This document shows, piece after piece, positions 27,111 through 33,646 of a stretch of 45,128 bases of DNA (positions are counted from its first letter, which is position 1; each line of letters begins with the position of its first letter). This DNA is from Fuerstiella sp. (GTDB taxonomy: Bacteria; Planctomycetota; Planctomycetia; Planctomycetales; Planctomycetaceae): assembly GCA_022447185.1 (NCBI GenBank), contig JAKVAY010000036.1, forward strand, positions 1 through 45,128. Reading direction: 5' to 3'. The notes under the pieces are model-generated. The model was not told where the DNA came from. It was given only the letters and a program-made list of their open reading frames with translations, and did not search any database. Both the position numbers and the translations under genes were made by a program.

Positions 27111-28694
27111 TCAATCCTCAATCTGCCGGTAGATGGGCAGGTACCGGTAGTAAATTTCCAGGGTTAACAGACTCAGTGCTGTTTCATAAATCTGTCCCCC
27201 GGAACCGGCGTGAGGATCGCGGGGCGCCCAACTGCCGGTTGCGGGACCTTCTGTAATTTGTCGTGACACGAGTTGTTCCCTCATCACAGTATTCCACTTG
27301 CGCCACTCGTTGCCTCCCCAATGATGAATGACCTGAGTTGCATAGTAGTTGTAGTACATGTCCTCCCCATGCGGACCGAGTGCTGACAGATAACCGACAC
27401 CTCTCCGCAGCGACGAATGATCACGTCGCCAGCCCATGTACATGCGACACAACAGGCCCACTGACGTCATTGCAGGTGAAGCGCCGCCGTCAGGCATGTA
27501 AGCGTAACGTTCACCGTTGTTTGTCTGGGCAGAGTCAAGAAAGTGCCTCACCCCCCGCCCGGTTTGTCCTGACACAGAAATGTCGCCTGCTTTAGCACTC
27601 TGCAGAGCCATCACCTGCCACCCGACAACCGACGTATCACCAGGCTGTCCCGGTTCGTAGCGCCAGCCTCCACCTCTTTTGTCCTGCGTCTTCTCGATAA
27701 ACCTGACGGCCCTGCGAGCCAGTTTTTTTAACCGATAATCTTTCGGCTCCAGCGCATACGCCTCGCACAGACAAATCGTTGCCAGGCCCTGAACATACAT
27801 CCCTGAATTGCCTTCATAGTCACCGCGCATATCAGCGGACGTTCGATCTCCGGAAGCATTTTTTGTCAGATAGTTAAGCCCTCCGGAGACAACCGTCCGA
27901 TACTCGCCGTAGGAAAGATGAGTGTGACCTGCTCCCATGAAACACAGCAAAGCCAAAGACGTCGAGCCCATCGTCGTTGAACGCAAACGTCCGTTTCTCG
28001 CTTCCTTCCCAGCCTGTCGAAAACTCCAGGATCCATCTGCCTGCTGAATCTTTCTGAGCCACTTCAATCCCAGATTGACCGCCCGTTCGCTCTCTGCGGT
28101 TCCACCGTACTTCCGAATCGCAGCCTGCTTGCCTAAAGACGAACGACCTCCGAATTCTCCCAATTTGGCGAGTGAGGCCAGATCCTGCTGCGTGGGCTCC
28201 AGATCCAATTCGAAATCTTTTCCGGCATCAACAGCGGCAAGATCTCTGGTCGTATCGTCAAACACTTCAAGAACCTGTTGCACCGTGTTTTCAAATTCCT
28301 GTTCATCAAGCAATGCCGGCTGAACAACTTCGACCAGTTCCACGGCTTGAACTTCTTCCTTTGGCACCGGTACCGCCATCAGAGTTGACATCCAGCGCGT
28401 TGGATCCTCAGGCAGCATCCACAACGTCATCAGGATCGCAATCATCAGATGCAAAACAAAACTGATTGACGCAGTCATCAAATGCTGTCTGTGAAGCCGA
28501 GCCCACTCCGGAATCGTCCGGGTAATAATCAGGCGCAGTCGACTGACTGTCCGGACCGCGGACAACATCCAGGCCGGTCGAAGTCTGCGTCGACGACGAG
28601 CCCGTCGACGTGACGTGACTTCCTGCAGAACGGAACGAGCACCATCGACCGTCAGATCATCATCAGGAAATAGTTCGCCCGGTCGAGTGGACAT
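27111..28694 (-). CDS. membrane-anchored prenyltransferase/squalene-cyclase-like repeat protein
   Basis: A 527-residue protein. The N terminus is basic (RRRARRRRRLRPAW), then one membrane helix follows at about 72-94 (ISFVLHLMIAILMTLWML). The next segment (about 105-140) is rich in Val, Glu and Pro, as in TonB-type anchors. From about 200 to 520 come alpha-alpha toroid repeats like those of squalene cyclases and prenyltransferases: LGLKWLRKIQQADGSWSF, FIEKTQDKRGGGWRY and FLDSAQTNNGERYAYMPDG. The cyclase acid motif DXDD is not seen, so cyclisation is doubtful. The planctomycete group of this type is functionally undescribed to my knowledge. The start has AGGT upstream. It is convergent with leuA and stands alone. 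Confidence 0.78.
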   Translation of the reverse strand: MSTRPGELFPDDDLTVDGARSVLQEVTSRRRARRRRRLRPAWMLSAVRTVSRLRLIITRTIPEWARLHRQHLMTASISFVLHLMIAILMTLWMLPEDPTRWMSTLMAVPVPKEEVQAVELVEVVQPALLDEQEFENTVQQVLEVFDDTTRDLAAVDAGKDFELDLEPTQQDLASLAKLGEFGGRSSLGKQAAIRKYGGTAESERAVNLGLKWLRKIQQADGSWSFRQAGKEARNGRLRSTTMGSTSLALLCFMGAGHTHLSYGEYRTVVSGGLNYLTKNASGDRTSADMRGDYEGNSGMYVQGLATICLCEAYALEPKDYRLKKLARRAVRFIEKTQDKRGGGWRYEPGQPGDTSVVGWQVMALQSAKAGDISVSGQTGRGVRHFLDSAQTNNGERYAYMPDGGASPAMTSVGLLCRMYMGWRRDHSSLRRGVGYLSALGPHGEDMYYNYYATQVIHHWGGNEWRKWNTVMREQLVSRQITEGPATGSWAPRDPHAGSGGQIYETALSLLTLEIYYRYLPIYRQIED

Positions 28695-28862
28695 TCGGAT
28701 ACCTGTTTACCGGAAACAATGACTTCCATCAAAGAATACGGAAAACGCAGTTAAAAATCCGTCATCATTTAGCAGCAGTTTGAGATTTACTGGTGCCGCG
28801 CAGCAACCAGACAGCTCAAATCACTCAGGAACGTCGAAACAGGGCGATCTGTCGCAGGACAG
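28695..28862. other. 5' region of the cyclase-like gene
   Basis: About 170 nt between the cyclase-like gene and the transposase remnant. It should hold the promoter of the minus-strand gene. No clear hexamers or genes were recognised. Confidence 0.3.
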
Positions 28863-29100
28863 TCACCTGAGGCGGTAACAACGCACGCGAACATCAACCA
28901 ACCGTTGGATCGTGCTGATCTCTGTCACCTGAGCACTGGTGGCATGTGCCGAGATGGCAATCCCCTGACCATCGACCATGATCTTCCTGACCTTGCCCCA
29001 CCAGGGTGAAACGTTCGAGCCATCAGAAACAGGCCTTTGATCGGATTCCACTGGGAATCATCGAGAAAAGGTTTCGGGGGCTTCCTGGCCCCTGTCTTGT
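28863..29100 (-). pseudogene. IS5-type transposase remnant
   Basis: Pieces of an IS5-family DDE transposase appear in two minus-strand frames. One frame has FLDDSQWNPIKGLF (about 29068-29027), like the N-terminal LTDEQWxxIxPLL of the family. It runs on into FLMARTFHPGG, like the FLDGTFxPAKKGG block before the first catalytic Asp. The other frame has KIMVDGQGIAISAHATSAQV, containing the first catalytic Asp (VDGQG). About 100 residues between the first two blocks are missing, at least one frameshift is needed, and the catalytic C-terminal half is absent. It cannot be functional. Terminal inverted repeats were not found. Confidence 0.55.
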
Positions 29101-29373
29101 TCGGACACCGGCGTGGCAGACACATTGACAGGGAAATGACCAGGTGAGCGTCTCTGTTCAATCACACATAGTTGCAACTCCCTCGAAGATCCGTCAGTTT
29201 TTGAGACTACTTGTAGTGCGGAGTCAAGACCATATGATCCACAGAGTCGTAGTGCGTTCCTGAAATTTATGGAATAAGGCTCGGACTTTCTGCCCTACGA
29301 TAATTGACTTATCCTTTCCTTCTTTCTGATTATCAGATCGAAGACCTGTTTAAATTCTCCAAAAGTGAGTGCT
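29101..29373. other. upstream region of fabI
   Basis: About 270 nt without a gene. A possible promoter is TTGACT near 29307 with GATTAT 18 nt later, matching the sigma70 -35 at five of six positions and the -10 at four. Confidence in it is low. Confidence 0.3.
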
Positions 29374-30195
29374 ATGGGATTGTTCGAAGGTAAAAAGGGT
29401 CTGGTCCTGGGGATCGCCAACGACCGGTCAATTGCCTGGGCCATCACCCAAAAGCTCTACGAGCAGGGTGCAGAGATCGGGTTCACTCATCTTCCCGACA
29501 CTGGTGACCGCGCAAAAAATCAACGAAAAGTCAGTAAACTGGTTGAACCGCTGGGCGCAAAGTTTCTGGTTCCCTGTGATGTCTGCGACGACGATCAGAT
29601 TGCCGGAGTGATGGACAAAGCAGCAACTGAAATTGGCAAGCTTGATTTCATCCTGCACAGTATTGCATTCGCACCTCCGGAAGACCTGACCGGTCCAACA
29701 TGGAACAGTAGTCGAGCGGGCTTTGGTAAGGCGATGGAAATCAGCGCGTACAGTTTGCTGGCTGTCGCCGGAGCCGCGAAGCGGCGGGATGTCCTCAGCA
29801 AAAACTCCAGCATTCTCACACTGAGCTACTTCGGTGGTGAAGAGGTCATTCCAGGTTACAACCTGATGGGACTCTGCAAAGCAGCCCTCGAATGTGGTGT
29901 TCGCTATCTGGCCAGTGAACTGGGGCCCGATGGATGTCGGGTAAACGCGATCAGTGCCGGACCGGTTCGCACAATCAGTGCGATGGGTGTAGGCGATTTC
30001 AAACAGATGCTGGATCTTTACAGCGGGGTCGCTCCCATGAGACGCAATATCACGGCGGAAGAAGTCGGCAAAAGCGGCATGTTCCTGCTAAGCGATCTGG
30101 CGAGCGGCATCAGTGCGGAAGTCCTGCACGTCGATTGTGGTTTCAGCAAAATGGGAGCGCCGCCAGAAGGTTTCGGAGTAGTCCAGACCGAATGA
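29374..30195 (+). CDS. fabI: enoyl-[acyl-carrier-protein] reductase (NADH)
   Basis: A 273-residue short-chain dehydrogenase-type enzyme that reduces the enoyl-ACP double bond in the last step of each fatty-acid elongation cycle, in the cytoplasm. The NADH fold begins GLVLGIANDRSIAWAI, with the FabI variant of the glycine motif. LDFILHSIAFAP is typical. The catalytic Tyr-x6-Lys is in PGYNLMGLCKAALE, and an upstream Tyr lies in TLSYFGG. The end has SGISAEVLHVDCGFS. The ATG at 29374 matches the usual FabI N terminus (MGLFEGKKGL); a GTG at 29365 is possible and would add three residues. FabI is the target of triclosan-type inhibitors. No other fab gene is adjacent. Confidence 0.96.
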   Translation: MGLFEGKKGLVLGIANDRSIAWAITQKLYEQGAEIGFTHLPDTGDRAKNQRKVSKLVEPLGAKFLVPCDVCDDDQIAGVMDKAATEIGKLDFILHSIAFAPPEDLTGPTWNSSRAGFGKAMEISAYSLLAVAGAAKRRDVLSKNSSILTLSYFGGEEVIPGYNLMGLCKAALECGVRYLASELGPDGCRVNAISAGPVRTISAMGVGDFKQMLDLYSGVAPMRRNITAEEVGKSGMFLLSDLASGISAEVLHVDCGFSKMGAPPEGFGVVQTE

Positions 30196-30283
30196 AGCTT
30201 TGATGCTCCTTTGGTCTGCCGACGATACGCCTGCCTGCCGCGTGTTCAGGTATCTGCATAAAGATGATCAATTCGGTGGCAGG

Positions 30284-30730
30284 ATGATTCCAATGAACCT
30301 GTTTCACAGCATTGAGTTTGTTTTGTCGGTTCCTGTTCGAGTTGCCATCAGTGTGGTCGAATCTGCCGGGCAAATTCTGGTCGGCACGCGTCCGAAGGGC
30401 GTTCCCCTGGCTGGAATGACTGAATTCCCCGGAGGCAAATGTCATGCCGACGAAACCACACGAGTCTGTGTTGTCCGGGAATGTCACGAAGAAACCGGCC
30501 TGCTGGTTATTCCTCGAAGTCATCTGATCACCACGACTCAGGAATACAAACACGGCACAATCGAACTCGATTTCTGGCATTGTGGTTTGAGTCCTGACCT
30601 GCCGGATCTGGCTGCAGCAACTGCGCCATTTCACTGGGTTCCGTTTCGTTCTCTCAGTGTTCTTGATTTTCCGCCAGGTAACGCGGAAGTACTGAAGCTG
30701 CTGGCAAATATTTGGGGATCATCATCGTGA
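30284..30730 (+). CDS. Nudix hydrolase (MutT-like)
   Basis: A 148-residue Nudix hydrolase that cleaves nucleoside diphosphates linked to another moiety. The full Nudix box GX5EX7REUXEEXGU is present in two touching pieces, GGKCHADETTRVCVV and RECHEETGL, with Cys at the U position after RE. TEFPGG precedes it, as in MutT. The substrate cannot be decided; (8-oxo-)dGTP is the commonest for this short form. The frame is open to 30200, but the domain begins near RVAISVVESAGQILVG, so a start at 30284 or 30293 (AGGAT seven bases upstream of the latter) is preferred. It lies 88 nt after fabI. The stop overlaps the start of the next gene by four bases. Confidence 0.88.
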   Translation: MIPMNLFHSIEFVLSVPVRVAISVVESAGQILVGTRPKGVPLAGMTEFPGGKCHADETTRVCVVRECHEETGLLVIPRSHLITTTQEYKHGTIELDFWHCGLSPDLPDLAAATAPFHWVPFRSLSVLDFPPGNAEVLKLLANIWGSSS

Positions 30731-31107
30731 CGGACCAGGTGACCGGGATCATTATCGTGGATCACGGTTCCCGCCGAGCAGAAAGCAATGAGACTCTGCT
30801 GGCTGCCGTTCAGCGATTCACCGACACGAGCCATTATACAATTGTTGAACCGGCACACATGGAACTCGCTCAGCCGGACATTGCCACAGCATTCGATCGC
30901 TGCGTCAATCGAGGTGCCTCACAGATTATCGTGTTTCCATATTTTTTGTCCCCGGGACGCCACTGGAAGCAGGACATCCCGCAACTTGTAGCGACAGCCG
31001 CTGAATCCTGTCCGGGAATCGAATGGCGAGTAACTGCCCCGTTCGGAATTCACGATGGAATGATGCAGATCATTGCTGAGCGGATCAATGAGTCGCTCGG
31101 CAGCTAA
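30727..31107 (+). CDS. CbiX-type sirohydrochlorin chelatase
   Basis: A 126-residue small chelatase-like protein of the CbiX(S) type, which inserts cobalt or iron into sirohydrochlorin for cobalamin or siroheme. Family marks: IIIVDHGSRRAESNE with the catalytic histidine at about residue 13, EPAHMELAQPDI, and VFPYFLSPGRHWKQDIPQL with the second histidine. The start is GTG 30727; GTGA overlaps the stop of the Nudix gene, and GGGGA lies eight bases upstream, so translation is probably coupled. The first GTG is preferred to TTG 30712, which would add five residues. No other cobalamin or siroheme gene is visible, so the metal is not decided. Confidence 0.87.
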   Translation: MTDQVTGIIIVDHGSRRAESNETLLAAVQRFTDTSHYTIVEPAHMELAQPDIATAFDRCVNRGASQIIVFPYFLSPGRHWKQDIPQLVATAAESCPGIEWRVTAPFGIHDGMMQIIAERINESLGS

Positions 31108-31452
31108 TTGTCTACCTCCCATACCTGGAACGGGCTCATTGGGACAGTAACACATCGACTTCGGCGGAAGTCGTGGAAACACACGGACAGCTGACTTGAG
31201 GCGAGGAATCAATTTGTCTGTCTGCATGTTGGATTCAGATCGCAATCCGCTCCGGATCTGGGCGCATTCCGGCAGATATTGCGCCGATATTCGAATTCCA
31301 GGTGTCACTTCGGCACATTCTGCGGAGTTGAATTTGATTGGCCTGGAAGGCCCTGTTTCTGGCCTTGAGCAGACACAAAGTGACTGGTACTTGTCTCAAC
31401 AGCACAGATGCCCGTGTGTTCGTAATCTCATGTTGTTAGCGGACAGACGCGA
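31108..31452. other. gap between the chelatase and DUF2752 genes
   Basis: This stretch has a TTG-initiated 86-codon frame (31196-31456) that ends in an ATGA overlap with the DUF2752 start. It has no domain and no clear ribosome-binding site. A small hairpin GGCCT-GGA-AGGCC lies near 31340. Otherwise nothing was recognised. Confidence 0.3.
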
Positions 31453-31785
31453 ATGATCACGGCTGCAATTGCCACCGGAATGGAAATTCTGTTCGCAATC
31501 GCCGTGTGTCTGAAACCGAGTCTTCAAAGGTATGGAACTCATCGGCAGCTGGGCTTTCCGGAATGTCAGTTTCTCATACTGACGGGTTGGAGATGTCCAC
31601 ATTGCAATATGATGACAAGATTTGCTCACATCGTTCGCGGTCAGGTTGCTGCGGCGTGGCAGACAAATCCATGCGGTACGATTCTGACGGGTGTTCTGTC
31701 ATTGATTGTCTTTCCATGGACCGTCGCAGCCGGATTCACCGGGAAGTCATTACGGACCCGGGAACCGGGTTTGGTGATGGTCTGA
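31453..31785 (+). CDS. DUF2752 membrane protein, ended early by TGA
   Basis: A 110-residue DUF2752 protein. The family core is clear: YGTHRQLGFPECQF, then GWRCPHCNMMTRFAHIVRG (CPxC motif; the usual Gly after the second Cys is Asn), then WQTNPCGTILTGVLSL and a membrane helix. The family normally ends with a second, C-terminal helix after a Pro-Glu segment. Here the frame stops at TGA 31783-31785 just after REPGLVMV. Directly after the stop, the same frame continues for 20 codons with MTGVSLVTTVVVWLAGSAVL to TAA 31846-31848, which fits the missing helix. The reading is a nonsense mutation, a sequencing error or recoding. Function of the family is unknown. Confidence 0.75.
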   Translation: MITAAIATGMEILFAIAVCLKPSLQRYGTHRQLGFPECQFLILTGWRCPHCNMMTRFAHIVRGQVAAAWQTNPCGTILTGVLSLIVFPWTVAAGFTGKSLRTREPGLVMV

Positions 31786-31888
31786 ATGACTGGAGTCTCT
31801 CTGGTCACCACCGTCGTGGTCTGGCTGGCTGGGTCTGCCGTTCTGTAAAGGGCAAACCGGACTCCGGAGCAAAGATGAATGGTGCAGC

Positions 31889-32575
31889 ATGTTGAATGCC
31901 GACGAACGATTGAATCAGCCTGTTTTGTCAACAGGCAAACTGTTGCTGATGGCCGCAGTCCTGCTGCCAGGCCTCTGTGGCTGCGGATTAATCATTACCG
32001 CAGGCAAAATGGTGATGGGTGAATCCAAAAGCCCCTCATCGTTTGAGCAGATCACTGGAACAAACCTCGTTGAATCGAAAGACCGCCTGTTAATCATTTG
32101 CACGGCTCCGCACCGTGTCCTCGTCGAGTTTCCCTCTGTTCAGCTGGAGTTGCTGGACCGAATTTCACAGAACCTGGAACGTCGTGAGATCCAGGTCGTT
32201 TCACCAGATGACGTGGCAGCCTGGTATGACGATCATGGCGAATGGGGTGACTACTCAGAACTCGCAGAACATTTTGGTGCGAGGTACGTGGTGCACCTGA
32301 GTCTTCGAACTTTCAGCTTTTTGGAACCGGAGAGTACTAACCTGCTTCGCGGACGCAGTGAAGGTACTGTCAAGGTCTACGAAATTGACAGCAAAGGTTC
32401 GATACCCGTCTTTAAGACATTCGAACGAGATCTGCGTGTCAAGTTCCCGGAAATCCATCCGGTGCCGCGAGAATCCGGATCTGACGACGTGTTCGTGAAT
32501 AAATTAATCAACCGGTTAGCGCTGCAGACCAGTCAGTTATTTCACGATCATGGCTTAAATGAAACAATATTTTGA
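31889..32575 (+). CDS. lipoprotein, first of a tandem pair
   Basis: A 228-residue predicted lipoprotein of unknown function. The signal peptide (LLLMAAVLLPGLCGCG) has a lipobox-type LCGC near residue 32. The mature domain contains LRTFSFLEPESTNLLRGRSE, GTVKVYEI and AEHFGARYVVHLSL. The same blocks recur in the next gene (see the pairing there), so the two form a tandem paralogous pair. The domain may have alpha/beta order, since strands such as LLIICTAPHRVLVEFP alternate with helices. The ATG at 31889 is used; the ribosome-binding site is weak. Its end overlaps the longest reading of the next gene by 17 nt. Expected in the periplasm or outer membrane. Confidence 0.75.
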   Translation: MLNADERLNQPVLSTGKLLLMAAVLLPGLCGCGLIITAGKMVMGESKSPSSFEQITGTNLVESKDRLLIICTAPHRVLVEFPSVQLELLDRISQNLERREIQVVSPDDVAAWYDDHGEWGDYSELAEHFGARYVVHLSLRTFSFLEPESTNLLRGRSEGTVKVYEIDSKGSIPVFKTFERDLRVKFPEIHPVPRESGSDDVFVNKLINRLALQTSQLFHDHGLNETIF

Positions 32576-33332
32576 TGCACAGCGCAAACTGTTCGACGAC
32601 AGGATCGACGACATGATGGGCCATTTTTTTTCGAATCACCGATTGACGGACATGGTCCAATGGGCATGCAGACGGAACATACATATCGTGCTGCGATTGA
32701 CTGTCATGACTGCAATGTTGACCTGTCTTTCAGGGTGCAACTATCTGATTTTCTTTGGATATCTCCTTGGTGGCCCGCCTCAGCTGGAACCAGTATTCGA
32801 AAAGGTAACAAACAAGTCATTGACTGACCGCGGTGTGCGAGTGGTCGTCGTCTGCTATGCCCCGGACGAACTCAGATATCAGTACGACAGCGTCGATCAT
32901 CTGATTGCCGTTGGTGTCTCCGCTCGCCTCAAACAAAATCACATTGAAGTCGTCAATCCAGAAGCCGTGCGAGTCTGGCTGGAGGAAAACCCTGACTGGG
33001 ACACCCCTGACGAAGTTGGTGCTCAATTTGACACCACATACGTTGTCTATATCGACGTCAGCGATTTCTCGCTTTATGAACACGACAGTCGACACTTGTT
33101 CAGAGGCCGTTCGGAAGCAACCGTGAGCGTTTACGAAATGAAGGCCAATGGCGAAGGCCAGCGAATCTTTCATCATGAGTTGATGTCAGAATTTCCCCGA
33201 TTAAGTCCTCGATCCGCCTCCGAAGTCAGCTACGACAGCTTTCGTTCAGAGTATCTGCTTCGGATCAGCGACGAAATCGGCCGCATGTTTTACCCCTACG
33301 GATCCGGAGACGATGTCGGCAGCGGCACGTGA
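32559..33332 (+). CDS. lipoprotein, second of a tandem pair
   Basis: A 257-residue reading (226 residues if started at ATG 32652). The lipobox LSGC is preceded by LRLTVMTAMLTC, so the start at 32652 (a 28-residue signal) is plausible and the start at 32559 may be too long. The mature domain is homologous to the preceding protein: TDRGVRVVVVCYAPDELRY against LLIICTAPHRVLVEFP; FDTTYVVYIDVSDFSLYE against GARYVVHLSLRTFSFLE; and HLFRGRSEATVSVYE against LLRGRSEGTVKVYE. The pair is probably co-transcribed. No function is known to me for this domain. Subcellular location: membrane-anchored, facing the periplasm. Confidence 0.75.
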   Translation: MKQYFDAQRKLFDDRIDDMMGHFFSNHRLTDMVQWACRRNIHIVLRLTVMTAMLTCLSGCNYLIFFGYLLGGPPQLEPVFEKVTNKSLTDRGVRVVVVCYAPDELRYQYDSVDHLIAVGVSARLKQNHIEVVNPEAVRVWLEENPDWDTPDEVGAQFDTTYVVYIDVSDFSLYEHDSRHLFRGRSEATVSVYEMKANGEGQRIFHHELMSEFPRLSPRSASEVSYDSFRSEYLLRISDEIGRMFYPYGSGDDVGSGT

Positions 33333-33646
33333 GGTGTAACCTCTCAAACGGCTGCGCGCCATTTTGTCTCGCCGCCTGAACCGCTGTCTCAAAGGCTGCC
33401 GACCATTCCAGAATCTGCGTGCACGAGAGATGCTTGGCTTGCCTGACGATGGTCCGAACGTTTTAAGTCGGATTTGCATACAACAGCCGGCACCATTCGA
33501 ATCACCGCCACCGAAGGTAGTGTTCGGCGTTGATTTCGCCCGTGTGGGCAGATAGTGTCCCAACCCACGTAGTAATAACCGCCAGGGGGACCAGACACAG
33601 AGATTCCGGTTGCCCTGTTACATTCCATCACCGTGTTCGCCAATTC
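33333..33646. other. gap before the MMPL gene
   Basis: About 310 nt. A 5-bp hairpin GAGGT-GTA-ACCTC lies just after the preceding stop. Short frames on both strands have no domain. No promoter was convincing. Confidence 0.3.

Noticed and set aside
31196..31456. 86-codon plus-strand frame (TTG start) ending in an ATGA overlap with the DUF2752 gene
   Set aside because: No domain, no ribosome-binding site, and a TTG start; the overlap alone is not enough.
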